Part shown: in pieces, positions 8,424 through 17,331 of the stretch
How positions within the stretch are numbered: the first letter of the stretch is position 1
Layout: each line of letters starts with the position of its first letter
Assembly: GCF_014841565.1 (NCBI RefSeq)
Contig: NZ_JACYUD010000013.1
Span: 1 to 41,457 of the forward strand
Direction: 5' to 3'
DNA: 41,457 nt
Source of the DNA: Rhizobium sp. CFBP 8762
Lineage (GTDB): Bacteria; Pseudomonadota; Alphaproteobacteria; Rhizobiales; Rhizobiaceae
Made by a program: the position numbers and the translations under genes
The notes under the pieces: generated by a model
What the model was told of the DNA's origin: nothing
Database searches by the model: none
What the model saw: only the letters and a program-made list of their open reading frames with translations

Positions 8424-10691
8424 TTAAAGCGGGATGTTGTTATCCGCAGCAAAATCTTTGAGCATGTCGCGCACAGATGTCAGCGCCTTGCGGTCGTCCA
8501 GCGTTTCGTTCAGCCGCTCTGCCAGTTTTGCCGTATCGAGCGCCAGAAGCATGGCCTTGACCGGACCAATCGCCGTCGGTGACATGGACACGGACCGGAA
8601 CCCAAGCGCCAGAAGCGCCATCGCCGATAGCGGCTTGCTCGCCATCTCTCCGCACAGCGTCACCGGTGTCTGGTTGCGCTCCCCTGCCCGCACAATATCG
8701 CGCAAAATACGCAGGAAGGGTCTGCCCAGCACATCGAACCGGTCGGACACACGCGCATTGCCGCGATCCACCGCCATGGCAAACTGAAACAGATCGTTTG
8801 AACCGACGGACACGAAATCCACTTCGTCCATCAACTCGTCCAACTGCCAGAGCAGAGAGGGCACTTCCAGCATAGCGCCAAATTGCAGCTTGCGCGGCAA
8901 TTGCTCGCCCAGCTTCGATTGGCGCTGAATTTCCTTCTGCATCAGCTCGCGCACGGCGCGCAGTTCGGCCACCTCCGTCACCATTGGCAGCATCATTTTG
9001 AGTTCCTGCCCAGCAGAGGCCCGCAGCATGGAGCGAAGTTGCGTGCGCAGCAGTCCAGGCCGGTCCAGCGACAAACGAATGGCACGCCAGCCCAGTGCCG
9101 GGTTTTCCTCTTCCGCTGCCCGGAAATACGGCACCACCTTGTCGCCGCCAATATCCAGCGTGCGGAAGGTGACAGGGCGACCGGCAGCCTGCTTCATAAC
9201 ATTGCGGTAGAACGCTTCCTGCTCATCGGCGCGGGGCATGGTTGACGCAATCATGAACTGCAACTCAGTGCGAAACAGGCCGATGCCTTCGGCACCGGAT
9301 TCGGTCAGTTGCGGCAGGTCCACCATCAGTCCCGCATTCATTTGCAGGCTGATCCGCTGGCCATCGAGCGTCAGCGGCTCGACGGCGCGCAACGCGCGAA
9401 ACTGCTCCTGCCTGCGGGCGCGAAACCGGACCTTTTCTTCGTAAGCTCTTTGCAGATCCGCCATGGGCCGCAAATGCACCTTGCCATCATCCCCATCGAT
9501 GATGATGGCATCATTGTTTTCCGCCAGCGCCACGACGCCCGCCGCCTGTCCCACGACAGGAATGCCCATGGCGCGGGCGACGATGACCACGTGGCTCGTG
9601 ACCGCCCCGTCTTCCAGGATCAGGCCGCGCACGTTCTGCCGGGGATAATCCAGCAACTCGGCTGCACCCATCGCACGTGCAACGACAATCGCGTCGTCCG
9701 GGAACGAGTCGGCGGACAGTTTCGCGCCATAGCCTGTGAGTTGCCGCAGCAGACGATTGGCCAGATCGTCAAAATCATGCATGCGCTCGCGTAGATACGG
9801 GTCCGTCATGCGGATCATCCGTGCCTTGGTCTCGCTTTGCACCCGCTCCACTGCCGCTTCGGCGGTCAGGCCGTTGCGGATGGCCTCTTCCAGCTTGCGC
9901 ACCCAGCCCCGGTCATGGGCAAACATACGGTAGGCTTCCAGCACTGCGCGGTGCTCACCTTCCATCGACACGTCACGGCGCGACAGCATGTCGTCAATCG
10001 AGATGCGCAGCGAGCCCAGGGCATCCGCCAGCCGCTGCAATTCATGATCGGTGTCGTCATTCAACAGGTTGGTAACGACAATGCGCGGCTCATGCAGCAC
10101 CACGTAGCCAAGGCCCACGCCTTCGCCAAAACTGTTGCCCTCAATCGTGACAGGACGACTCAAGTCCAGTTCAAGGCCGGGTCGGGTGATCTTTTTCAGC
10201 TCACCGGTGGCCACCATTTCGGCCAGCACCATAGCCGTGGTTTCAAGCGCCTCGATCTCGTCATCGCGATAATTGCGGCTGGCCTTGTTTTGCACCACGA
10301 GAACGCCAAGCGCACGGCCCGTGCGCAGGATGGGCACACCCAGAAACGAGTGGTACACTTCTTCGCCGGTTTCCGGCAGATAGGTAAAGGCGGGATGCGC
10401 CTGCGCATCCGACAGGTTGAGAGGCCGTGCACTGGCGGCAATGGTGCCCACAAGGCCCTGCCCCATTTTCAACTGGGCAAGGTGAACCGCATCCTTGTTC
10501 AGGCCTTCGGTGGCGTAGAGTTCCAGTACGCCATCGGACCGCAGCACGTAAACTGAACACACCTCCGCGACCATATTGCTCGCGATCTGGCGAACAATCT
10601 GGTCTAGGCGCTCCTGCGGCTCAAGCGGCTCCGCCATCAATTCGCGGAGCTTCTTAAGCAGAACGCGCGGACCTGCGGAGAGGTCTCTCAT
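8424..10691 (-). CDS. ptsP: Phosphoenolpyruvate-protein phosphotransferase with GAF domain (EI-Ntr)
   Basis: First enzyme of the nitrogen-related PTS: it takes phosphate from PEP and passes it to NPr (PtsO) and then EIIA-Ntr, a regulatory rather than sugar-transport chain. 755 residues. A GAF domain (about 20-165) that in this family senses nitrogen metabolites is followed by the PEP-utiliser N-terminal domain (about 180-300), the phosphohistidine domain with SHVVIVARAMGIPVV (His near 370) and the PEP-binding barrel with FRTLDIGGDK, VGSNDLFQFAMAVDRGN and the active-site Cys in TLCGEMA. The ATG at 10691 starts MRDLSAGPRVLL with AGGAG 10 nt upstream. It lies 48 bp after lysC and 23 bp before prfA, probably in one transcript. 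Confidence 0.95.
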   Translation of the reverse strand: MRDLSAGPRVLLKKLRELMAEPLEPQERLDQIVRQIASNMVAEVCSVYVLRSDGVLELYATEGLNKDAVHLAQLKMGQGLVGTIAASARPLNLSDAQAHPAFTYLPETGEEVYHSFLGVPILRTGRALGVLVVQNKASRNYRDDEIEALETTAMVLAEMVATGELKKITRPGLELDLSRPVTIEGNSFGEGVGLGYVVLHEPRIVVTNLLNDDTDHELQRLADALGSLRISIDDMLSRRDVSMEGEHRAVLEAYRMFAHDRGWVRKLEEAIRNGLTAEAAVERVQSETKARMIRMTDPYLRERMHDFDDLANRLLRQLTGYGAKLSADSFPDDAIVVARAMGAAELLDYPRQNVRGLILEDGAVTSHVVIVARAMGIPVVGQAAGVVALAENNDAIIIDGDDGKVHLRPMADLQRAYEEKVRFRARRQEQFRALRAVEPLTLDGQRISLQMNAGLMVDLPQLTESGAEGIGLFRTELQFMIASTMPRADEQEAFYRNVMKQAAGRPVTFRTLDIGGDKVVPYFRAAEEENPALGWRAIRLSLDRPGLLRTQLRSMLRASAGQELKMMLPMVTEVAELRAVRELMQKEIQRQSKLGEQLPRKLQFGAMLEVPSLLWQLDELMDEVDFVSVGSNDLFQFAMAVDRGNARVSDRFDVLGRPFLRILRDIVRAGERNQTPVTLCGEMASKPLSAMALLALGFRSVSMSPTAIGPVKAMLLALDTAKLAERLNETLDDRKALTSVRDMLKDFAADNNIPL

Positions 10692-10739
10692 CGCGTGGTG
10701 TCTCCTGATCAAGTTACGCGGACACCGGTGTGCCCGAGA

Positions 10740-11993
10740 TCAACTCTTATCCAGACCGTAGACGGAATGCAAAGTCCTCACGGCAAGTTCTGCGTATGCA
10801 CCGTCGATCAGAATGGAAATCTTGATCTCGGAGGTGGTTATCGCCTTGATGTTGATACCCTTTTCGCCCAACGCCCTGAAAGCGCTAGCGGCAACGCCCG
10901 CATGGCTGCGCATGCCGATACCGATGACCGATACCTTCACCAGACCGGACTCATGCTGGATCACATCGAACCCGATGGTGTTCTTTGATTCGTTCAGCGC
11001 TCTCAGCGCCTTGTCGAGATCACCCGATGGCACGGTAAAAGTCATATCCGTGCGCGAACCGTCCTCGGAAATGTTCTGCACGATCATATCGACATTGATA
11101 TGCGCCTCGGCCAACGGGCCGAAGATCGCAGCCGATACGCCCGGCCGATCTGCTAAGCGCCGGAGCGAGATCTGCGCTTCATCCTTGGCATAGGCGATGC
11201 CGGTTACGACTTCCTGTTCCACGATCTCATCCTCGTCACAAATCAGCGTTCCGGGCGGATTGAGCAGATCGCCCATGCCCGGTGCATCGGGGTCTTCAAA
11301 ACTGGAGCGCACGAATGTGCGCACCTTGTGAACCATGGCAAGCTCGACAGAGCGAACCTGCAATACCTTGGCGCCAAGCGACGCCATTTCCAGCATTTCC
11401 TCAAACGCCACCTTTTTCAGGCGGCGTGCCTTGGGCACGATGCGCGGATCGGTCGTGTAAACGCCATCCACATCTGTGTAGATATCGCAGCGGTCCGCCT
11501 TGATCGCAGCAGCGATGGCGACGGCACTGGTATCGGACCCGCCACGACCAAGCGTTGCAAGGCGATTGTCCGGGCCAATGCCTTGAAAACCGGCGATAAC
11601 GGCCACCTGTCCCTCGCCAAAGCGGCGAATGAGTTCGGAGCCGTCAATATCCAGAATGCGCGCGGCTCCATGGGCGTTGTCGGTGCGGATGGGGATTTGC
11701 CAGCCCTGCCAGGAGCGGGCATTGATGCCGATATGCTGCAGCGCAATTGCCAGCAGACCAGACGTGACCTGCTCGCCGGACGCGACAACAGCATCGTATT
11801 CGCGGGCATCGTGCATGGGGGACGCATCACGTGTCCAGCCGACCAGTTCATTGGTCTTGCCGGACATGGCTGAAACGACAACGGCAACATCGTGGCCGGC
11901 ATCGACCTCACGTTTCACATGGCGGGCAACATTACGGATGCGGTCCATGTCGGCAACCGAGGTGCCACCAAATTTCATCACGATGCGTGCCAT
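10740..11993 (-). CDS. lysC: Aspartate kinase
   Basis: Phosphorylates aspartate with ATP, the first step to lysine, threonine, methionine and diaminopimelate. 417 residues, the size of monofunctional class II aspartokinases. The N-terminal kinase domain begins MARIVMKFGGTSVAD with the KFGGTS signature and has the GRGGSDTSAVAIAAA nucleotide/substrate loop near 150-170. Two ACT domains follow (about 265-345 and 350-417), the usual site of feedback by lysine or threonine. An internal start for a separate beta subunit, known for some homologues, cannot be judged here. First gene of the minus-strand series and divergent from ubiG across about 250 bp. Confidence 0.96.
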   Translation of the reverse strand: MARIVMKFGGTSVADMDRIRNVARHVKREVDAGHDVAVVVSAMSGKTNELVGWTRDASPMHDAREYDAVVASGEQVTSGLLAIALQHIGINARSWQGWQIPIRTDNAHGAARILDIDGSELIRRFGEGQVAVIAGFQGIGPDNRLATLGRGGSDTSAVAIAAAIKADRCDIYTDVDGVYTTDPRIVPKARRLKKVAFEEMLEMASLGAKVLQVRSVELAMVHKVRTFVRSSFEDPDAPGMGDLLNPPGTLICDEDEIVEQEVVTGIAYAKDEAQISLRRLADRPGVSAAIFGPLAEAHINVDMIVQNISEDGSRTDMTFTVPSGDLDKALRALNESKNTIGFDVIQHESGLVKVSVIGIGMRSHAGVAASAFRALGEKGINIKAITTSEIKISILIDGAYAELAVRTLHSVYGLDKS

Positions 11994-12247
11994 AGGAAAA
12001 CCTGATAATCAAAAGGGTCTAGGACGATGGCCGTGCCTGCTGTTTCAAGCCTGCACAGCCGAATGCGCCGCCCTCTTAGCCAAAATTCACCCGCCTCGCA
12101 AGGCAGCCAAAGGGCCAACGTGGAGCCAATATCAAAGACATGCAGCAATTTGTCGTCTTTATTTCCTTTATCGTGCATATTCACCGCACTTGACTTCGCG
12201 CGCCATTCGCCCGACTTCACAAGCAAAGCATGACGGAGTTTGAAACA
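11994..12247. other. Divergent lysC/ubiG intergenic region
   Basis: About 250 bp that should hold both promoters. It is mixed in composition, with an A+T-richer patch around 12150-12195. I see no riboswitch-like structure, no strong dyad and no promoter pair at good spacing. There is no gene in it. Confidence 0.4.
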
Positions 12248-13009
12248 ATGACCGAATCCACCCCGCGCACCACCATTGACCAAGGCGAAGTGGACCGTTT
12301 TTCCGCGCTGGCCGCAGAGTGGTGGAACCCGACCGGCAAGTTCAAGCCTTTGCACAAATTCAATCCGGTGCGCCTAGCCTATATTCGTGATCTGGCCTCC
12401 AGCCATTTCGGCGGCGATGCCAAACCCAATTCCCCTTTGGCCAATCGCCCTTTGGAAGGTCTTCGCGTGCTGGATATCGGCTGTGGTGGCGGGCTTTTGT
12501 CCGAACCGATGGCGCGGATGGGCGCAGATGTCGTGGGCGCCGATGCCTCTGAAAAGAACGTGATGATTGCCCGCACCCATGCCGAGCAGAGCGGCGTTAC
12601 GGTAGATTACCGCGCCGTTACCGCCGAGGCTCTGGCCGATGCGGGTGAAACCTTCGATATCGTGCTGAACATGGAAGTGGTGGAGCATGTTGCCGATGTG
12701 AACCTGTTTCTCACCTCCTGCGCCAAAATGGTGCGGCCCAATGGCCTGATGTTCGTCGCCACCATCAACCGGACAGTCAAGGCGGGAGCATTGGCCATTT
12801 TCGCCGCAGAAAATATTTTGCGCTGGCTGCCGCGCGGGACGCATCAGTTTGAAAAACTGGTGCGTCCGGACGAGCTGGAAGCGCCGTTGACGGCCAGCGG
12901 TCTGACCATCACCGACCGGACTGGCGTGACGTTCAACCCGCTGACCAACAGCTGGAACCTGTCGCGCGACATGGACATGAACTACATGATCGTCGCCCGC
13001 AACAGGTAG
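12248..13009 (+). CDS. ubiG: Bifunctional 2-polyprenyl-6-hydroxyphenol / 3-demethylubiquinol O-methyltransferase
   Basis: Carries out both O-methylations of ubiquinone biosynthesis using S-adenosylmethionine. 253 residues. The family N-terminus [20 protein letters not shown] and [18 protein letters not shown] is present, followed by the SAM motif [20 protein letters not shown] (about 78-97) and the membrane-binding segment typical of UbiG (about 165-205). An upstream ATG at 12230 lacks a ribosome site, whereas GGAG precedes the ATG at 12248 by 9 nt, so I take 12248. It is followed after 5 bp by a VOC protein. Pairing of ubiG divergently with lysC is usual in alphaproteobacteria. Confidence 0.95.
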   Translation: MTESTPRTTIDQGEVDRFSALAAEWWNPTGKFKPLHKFNPVRLAYIRDLASSHFGGDAKPNSPLANRPLEGLRVLDIGCGGGLLSEPMARMGADVVGADASEKNVMIARTHAEQSGVTVDYRAVTAEALADAGETFDIVLNMEVVEHVADVNLFLTSCAKMVRPNGLMFVATINRTVKAGALAIFAAENILRWLPRGTHQFEKLVRPDELEAPLTASGLTITDRTGVTFNPLTNSWNLSRDMDMNYMIVARNR

Positions 13010-13014
13010 GTATC

Positions 13015-13443
13015 GTGACACTCTATCCCAAACTTGTGCCGGAACTTCTGGTGAGCGACCTGGCGGTAAGCCTGCGCTTCTGGGTGGATGTGCTTGGCTT
13101 CCGAATTCACTATGACCGTCCGGAAGAAGGCTTCGCCTACCTCGATTGCGACGGTGCGCATGTGATGCTGGAGGAGCGCGATGAGGAAGAGCGCCAATGG
13201 TTGACCGGCCCACTGGATCGCCCCTATGGCCGCGGCATCAATTTTCAGATCGAGGTCGCCGCTGTCCAGCCCATTCTGGACCGTCTCGCTGCTGCCGGGA
13301 TTTCGCTGTTTATGGAGTGCGAAGAGGCGTGGTATCGCGCGGATGATAAAGAGGTTGGTCAGCGCCAGTTCATCGTACAGGACCCGGACGGCTACCTGCT
13401 TCGCCTTGCCGAAGATATCGGTGAACGACCGTTGCAGGGTTAA
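13015..13443 (+). CDS. VOC family protein (glyoxalase/bleomycin-resistance fold)
   Basis: A 142-residue single VOC unit with the paired beta-alpha-beta-beta-beta modules. It opens LVPELLVSDLAVSLRFWVDVLGF, the classical start of this family, and the second half contains GINFQIEV and the closing IVQDPDGYLLRLAED. Such small proteins act as dimers that bind bleomycin-like drugs or catalyse metal-dependent reactions; the substrate cannot be told from sequence. The GTG start at 13015 lies 5 bp after the ubiG stop, so the two are probably co-transcribed. No link to ubiquinone is implied by the family. Confidence 0.85.
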   Translation: MTLYPKLVPELLVSDLAVSLRFWVDVLGFRIHYDRPEEGFAYLDCDGAHVMLEERDEEERQWLTGPLDRPYGRGINFQIEVAAVQPILDRLAAAGISLFMECEEAWYRADDKEVGQRQFIVQDPDGYLLRLAEDIGERPLQG

Positions 13444-13572
13444 ACCACCCTGAAAAACTCGACCCCCTTCGCGATCACGCGATCTTTCCGTCCTATGCCC
13501 ATCCTTGGTCCTGTGACGAGCAACGGTCAGGAAGGATACCAATGCCTGATCATTCCGTATTGTTACCAATCG
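13444..13572. other. Convergent intergenic region with weak inverted repeats
   Basis: Between two convergent genes. TCGCG-ATCA-CGCGA (13469-13482) is followed by a short T-containing tract and could be a weak terminator for the plus strand. A second, interrupted dyad runs from ATCCTT and CCTG (13501-13513) to CAGG and AAGGAT (13528-13537). Neither has a strong T run. Confidence 0.35.
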
Positions 13573-14001
13573 CTAGTTGATATCTTCCGGCAACACCGGC
13601 AGCGGCGCAATCTCGATGCCTTCATCGATCAGCGCCCGTGCTTCATCCGGCGTCGCCTTACCAATCAGCCCACGGGCATTGGCCTCGCCGTAATGCACCT
13701 TGCGGGCTTCTTCGGGAAAGCGCTCGCCGACATCCTCGGCATTCTGGCGAATGGAGGTTACCATCTCGCGTATTTTTCCGATGACCTCTTTTTGAGCTGA
13801 ATCCATGATTACGGCGCGGGCCTCGTCCTTTTTGCGAGCGGTGGACACGGATGGAGCCATTAGCTCCTTCCCAACGCGCAAAGATCCACAAACGGGACAG
13901 CTCACCAGCCCGCGCTCCGACTGATCGTCAAAATCGCTGCTGGAGCCAAACCAGCCTTCAAAAGCATGGGCCTGATCACAGGACAGACTGTAGCGGATCA
14001 T
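13573..14001 (-). CDS. DUF1178 family protein, unknown function
   Basis: 142 residues, a family common in alpha- and betaproteobacteria with no assigned activity. It begins MIRYSLSCDQAHAFEGWF and carries a second cysteine pair CPVC near 35-38; with the N-terminal Cys and His residues this looks like a small metal site of FmdB-like zinc-ribbon type. The conserved C-terminal part EARKVHYGEANARGLIGKAT is present. The frame overlaps the upstream Nit hydrolase gene by 4 bp (ATGA type), so the two are translationally coupled. The zinc-binding idea is inferred from the cysteines. Confidence 0.87.
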   Translation of the reverse strand: MIRYSLSCDQAHAFEGWFGSSSDFDDQSERGLVSCPVCGSLRVGKELMAPSVSTARKKDEARAVIMDSAQKEVIGKIREMVTSIRQNAEDVGERFPEEARKVHYGEANARGLIGKATPDEARALIDEGIEIAPLPVLPEDIN

Positions 14002-14831
14002 GACGCTGCCGGATTGAGCACGAATTCGCGCTCATTTTTCAGGTTGGGGATTTTTGCCCTTGCTTGGCCAACACGATCAAGGTCGAGATCGGCGATGATG
14101 ACCGCCTCACCCACACCACCGGCCTGCGCCAAAACCTTGCCCCATGGATCGATGATGATGGAATGACCATAAGTCTCACGCCCATCCTCATGCACACCAC
14201 CTTGGGCTGCGGCGATGACGAAGGCGCCGTTTTCAATGGCGCGGGCACGCAACAGAATGTCCCAATGGGCCTCACCTGTCTGGCGCGTGAATGCCGCTGG
14301 AACCGTCAGAATATCCACGCCATCTAAAGCCTGGGCGCGAAACAACTGCGGAAACCGCACATCGTAGCAAATGGCAAACCCAAATTTCCCGACAGGCAAA
14401 GTCGCCGTGCGCGCTTGTTCGCCGGGCCGGTAGACTGCGCTTTCCCGCCAGCTTTCACCGTTGTCCAGATCCACGTCGAACATATGAATCTTGTCGTAAT
14501 GGCAGATTTTGGCACCGTCCGGGCCAAACAGAAAGCCGCGATTGGCAATTTTGCCATCCTCAAGCGCTATCGCCGTCGAGCCGATATGCACATAGACTTT
14601 GAGTTCCCCAGCAAGTTCTTGCGCTTTGGCCACGATCACATCATCGGCTTCGCTGCGCAAAATAGCGCGAAGACCGTTACGATCCCGCTGGAGTGCACCC
14701 GTCATTTCCGGTGTCTGGATATAGGTGGCACCCTGGCTTGCCGCATCGCGCACCAGCCGGGCCAAATGGTTGGCGTTTACAAGCGGATCAGTGCCGGAGC
14801 ACATTTGAACAGCAGCAGCGCGCAGGATCAT
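13998..14831 (-). CDS. Carbon-nitrogen hydrolase (Nit/omega-amidase type)
   Basis: A nitrilase-superfamily amidohydrolase of 277 residues. The catalytic Glu-Lys-Cys set is visible: Glu in IQTPEM (near 43), Lys in CHYDKIHMFDV (near 113) and Cys in FAICYDVRFPQLFR (near 150), followed by the second Glu in the ENGAFVIAAAQGG region. The closest characterised relatives are Nit1/Nit2-type enzymes, which hydrolyse deaminated glutathione or alpha-ketoglutaramate (metabolite repair). The neighbouring glutaredoxin gene, ending 9 bp upstream of its start, makes a link to glutathione metabolism attractive but not proven. Confidence 0.88.
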   Translation of the reverse strand: MILRAAAVQMCSGTDPLVNANHLARLVRDAASQGATYIQTPEMTGALQRDRNGLRAILRSEADDVIVAKAQELAGELKVYVHIGSTAIALEDGKIANRGFLFGPDGAKICHYDKIHMFDVDLDNGESWRESAVYRPGEQARTATLPVGKFGFAICYDVRFPQLFRAQALDGVDILTVPAAFTRQTGEAHWDILLRARAIENGAFVIAAAQGGVHEDGRETYGHSIIIDPWGKVLAQAGGVGEAVIIADLDLDRVGQARAKIPNLKNEREFVLNPAAS

Positions 14832-14840
14832 GTTACACCT

Positions 14841-15098
14841 TTACGCCACCAGCATGGGATCAAGCTTGCCCTCGCGGTCCAGCGCGTGAAGATCATCCGA
14901 ACCGCCGACATGCTGGCCGTTGATGAAAATCTGCGGGAAGGTCGAAGCACCATTGGCTTTACTGATCATTTCCTGACGCAGTTCCGGCAAGCCCGTTGCG
15001 TCATGCTCGGTGAAGGCCACGCCTTTGGAGGTGAGGAGCCGCTTGGCAGCCGCACAATAGCTGCAGAACTGCCGGGTGTAGATTGTAACAGACGCCAT
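14841..15098 (-). CDS. grxC: Glutaredoxin 3
   Basis: A small cytoplasmic thiol-disulfide oxidoreductase that uses glutathione. 85 residues, typical for GrxC. The redox motif is CSYC (residues 12-15) where many homologues have CPYC; both cysteines are kept, so dithiol activity is expected. The cis-proline loop TFPQIFING and the GSH-binding GGSDDLHALDREGKL are present. It sits between the ComF gene and the Nit hydrolase gene on the same strand, a conserved rhizobial order. Confidence 0.94.
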   Translation of the reverse strand: MASVTIYTRQFCSYCAAAKRLLTSKGVAFTEHDATGLPELRQEMISKANGASTFPQIFINGQHVGGSDDLHALDREGKLDPMLVA

Positions 15099-15132
15099 GA
15101 TTTATCCTGACAAGCCTTCATTTCAACACCCA

Positions 15133-15948
15133 TCATATAGGCGCGGCCAACGCTCTTGCAAAGGTCAAAACCGTGACATCGGCCACACCCGCACGCTTCA
15201 GCACTCGTGTTGCCGCCGAAACGGTTGCGCCTGTGGTGTAGACATCGTCCACGAGAACCACGCGCTTGCCAAAAAGCTGCGGCAGCGCGTTTTCGCGCAC
15301 GCGAAACGCGCCACGCACATTGTCCTGCCGTGCGGCCTTGCCCAGCCCCACCTGCTGGCTGGTGCGCTTGGTGCGAATCAAAACATCCGCGAGATAAGGT
15401 TTGTTGGCCGCTTTCGCCATGGCCCGCGCCAGTTCGGCAGACTGGTTGAATTTGCGCGAAATCAGTCGCGCTCGGTGCAAGGGAACGGGAATGATGACGT
15501 CACAGGCGTCCACCGTCCCATCACTGGCGCGCAGCATCCATCGTCCCATGGAGTGGGCGAGATCCGTCCGGTCGAGATACTTCAATTTGTGCACAAGCGT
15601 TCGCGCCACGCCCTCATGCAGCGCAACCGAGCGCAAACGATCAAACACCGGCGGCTCGGCAATTGCCTGCGCCGACAGGATGCCCTTGCCGATATCGCGT
15701 GAAAACGGCAGGCCCAACACCTCGCAATAGGGACGCTCAATCAGCCGCAATGTTGTCCAACATTGCGCGCACACGCCGCCGGGGCTGGCGATCAACACAC
15801 CGCAACCACCGCATACCGGCGGAAACGCGATATCCACTGCACAGGCCAACGCTCGTTTTGCGCTTGCCCCGGTGGCCGTCATCAGCATTCGTGCGTGTTT
15901 AAACACCATGGAGTTGACACTATATCGCCGTTTGAGCCATTGCGACAT
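15133..15948 (-). CDS. ComF family protein (zinc ribbon plus phosphoribosyltransferase)
   Basis: A 271-residue protein of the ComF/GntX family. The N-terminal part holds the double zinc-ribbon cysteines in PPVCGGCG and GGVCAQCW (about 45-65). The C-terminal half is a type I phosphoribosyltransferase fold with the PRPP loop VVLVDDVYTTGAT near 225-238 and the conserved segment IIPVPLHRARLISRKFNQS. ComF proteins are tied to DNA uptake in competent bacteria, but in non-competent species their role is open. Start uncertain: ATG codons at 15948, 15909 and 15888 are possible and none has a good ribosome site. It is 24 bp from the divergent methyltransferase gene. Confidence 0.88.
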   Translation of the reverse strand: MSQWLKRRYSVNSMVFKHARMLMTATGASAKRALACAVDIAFPPVCGGCGVLIASPGGVCAQCWTTLRLIERPYCEVLGLPFSRDIGKGILSAQAIAEPPVFDRLRSVALHEGVARTLVHKLKYLDRTDLAHSMGRWMLRASDGTVDACDVIIPVPLHRARLISRKFNQSAELARAMAKAANKPYLADVLIRTKRTSQQVGLGKAARQDNVRGAFRVRENALPQLFGKRVVLVDDVYTTGATVSAATRVLKRAGVADVTVLTFARALAAPI

Positions 15949-15972
15949 CTATTCGTGTGAAGGAGCGTCCGT

Positions 15973-16857
15973 ATGGACAAGATATTTGACCAGACGCTGA
16001 TAGAAGCGAAACGACGCCGCGCTTTTGCAACGGCCAGTCCGAAGGCGGATTTTCTGTTGGAGATTGCCGCTCGTGATCTGGCGGAACGGCTGGCCGTGGT
16101 CGAGCGCCAGTTCGAGACGGCTGTGGAGTTGCACGGCTATTCCGGCTTGACGGCGCGCTACATGCTGGAAACCGGCAAGATCAACCATTTGACACGGGTG
16201 GAAACCGAAACGGCCTTCGCAACAGCAGGACTTGATTTTGTCCAGTCACCGCTGGAAATCGTGCCGCTTGAGCCGGCGTCCACCAATCTCATCGTCTCGC
16301 CCCTGTCGCTGCATCTCACCAATGACACACCCGGTGTCTTCATTCAAATCCGGCGCGCCTTGAAGCCGGACGGCCTGTTTCTGGCGGCCATTCCCGGCAG
16401 CGGCACGTTGAGCGAGCTGCGCGATGTTCTGTTGCAGACGGAAAGCGAATTGAGCGGTGGCGCAAGCCCGCGTGTGATTCCCTTTGCGGACGTGCGTGAT
16501 ACCGGCGCGCTGTTGCAGCGTGCGGGCTTCGCCCTTCCGGTAGCAGATACGGAAAATTACACGGTGCGCTATGATTCGATTTTTGCATTGATGCGCGATC
16601 TGCGGATCATGGGCATGACCAATCCGCTGATCAACCGCCCCCGGACCCCGGCCAACAGAGCCTTTTTTCTGCGGGCCGCCGAAATCTATGCGGAGCGCTT
16701 TTCCGATCCGGACGGGCGCATCCGCGCCACCTTCTCGGTCATCTATATTTCGGGATGGGCACCGCATGAAAGCCAGCAGAAACCACTGGCACCGGGATCG
16801 GCCAAAACACGGCTTTCCGATGCACTTGGGGTTTCAGAACGACCGTTGAAGAATTAA
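15973..16857 (+). CDS. Class I methyltransferase-domain protein, NDUFAF5-like
   Basis: A 294-residue methyltransferase-fold protein. It begins MDKIFDQTLIEAKRRRAFA, the characteristic start of alphaproteobacterial proteins related to mitochondrial NDUFAF5 and BioC. The mid-part SPLSLHLTNDTPGVFIQIRRALKPDGLFLAAIPG matches the post-motif II region of class I methyltransferases, while the glycine-rich SAM motif I is degenerate. NDUFAF5 hydroxylates an arginine of a complex I subunit rather than methylating; a similar complex I role is possible here but is inference. AAGGAG ends about 9 nt before the ATG. It ends in a 4-bp convergent overlap with the next gene. Confidence 0.8.
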   Translation: MDKIFDQTLIEAKRRRAFATASPKADFLLEIAARDLAERLAVVERQFETAVELHGYSGLTARYMLETGKINHLTRVETETAFATAGLDFVQSPLEIVPLEPASTNLIVSPLSLHLTNDTPGVFIQIRRALKPDGLFLAAIPGSGTLSELRDVLLQTESELSGGASPRVIPFADVRDTGALLQRAGFALPVADTENYTVRYDSIFALMRDLRIMGMTNPLINRPRTPANRAFFLRAAEIYAERFSDPDGRIRATFSVIYISGWAPHESQQKPLAPGSAKTRLSDALGVSERPLKN

Positions 16858-17180
16858 CAGCCGCTTTTCGCGCCGTTGCTGTCGATAATGCAGACGGCAC
16901 CCGGAACCGGCTGCACGGCGCTGTCGCGCACGGTGTAACGGTCGCTTTTCTTGACCTTGACGTCAGGAATACTGCCGGTCTGGATCATGTCGTAATCAAC
17001 GGGCGAATTCGCAATCAGGCGGCTGTCGGTCTTGGACGACAGCATCGGCGTCAGCACGAGCGTGAGCGCAATGGCCGCCGTGCCGAACAACAGAGCGAGA
17101 TTGAGCGCACCGGTCTTCGGAGAGGGATGATATCCCATCTCTTTTTCCTGCACCGTTCTCCAAAACTCGTCATCAACCAT
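16854..17180 (-). CDS. Small single-pass membrane protein, unknown function
   Basis: 108 residues from an ATG at 17180 that has GGAG seven nt upstream; the longer frame to 17216 has no ribosome site. The cytoplasmic N-terminus MVDDEFWRTVQEKEMGYH is followed by one transmembrane helix (about 28-48, NLALLFGTAAIALTLVLTPM) and a soluble, probably periplasmic part ending in two cysteines six residues from each other near the C-terminus (VCIIDSNGAKSGC). I recognise it as a conserved rhizobial hypothetical protein but know no function. The cysteine pair could form a disulfide in the periplasm. Confidence 0.7.
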   Translation of the reverse strand: MVDDEFWRTVQEKEMGYHPSPKTGALNLALLFGTAAIALTLVLTPMLSSKTDSRLIANSPVDYDMIQTGSIPDVKVKKSDRYTVRDSAVQPVPGAVCIIDSNGAKSGC

Positions 17181-17232
17181 AGCCCGTCTCCGAAAACCGG
17201 CAGCACCACGCGTCAAAGACGAGCAGCGCTGC

Positions 17233-17244
17233 GATAAGCTTATC
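17233..17244. repeat. Perfect 12-bp palindrome upstream of the small membrane protein gene
   Basis: GATAAGCTTATC is self-complementary over 12 bp and lies 53 bp before the start codon of the minus-strand gene at 17180. It could be an operator; no T tract follows, so it is not a terminator. Confidence 0.35.
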
Positions 17245-17281
17245 CGTGGGGTAACTGTGGCGGACTGGGATAAAAGATTGA

Positions 17282-17308
17282 TTAACGAAACGGAAATTTC
17301 CCCGTTAA
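17282..17308. repeat. Overlapping inverted repeats downstream of mutT
   Basis: TTAACG (17282-17287) is mirrored by CGTTAA (17303-17308), and AACGG (17289-17293) pairs with CCGTT (17302-17306) around the palindrome GGAAATTTCC. Read on minus it lies just after mutT and is followed by T-rich sequence, so it may be a weak terminator; an operator for the next gene is the alternative. Confidence 0.35.
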
Positions 17309-17331
17309 AATGGGAATGAGGCGGTTATCCC

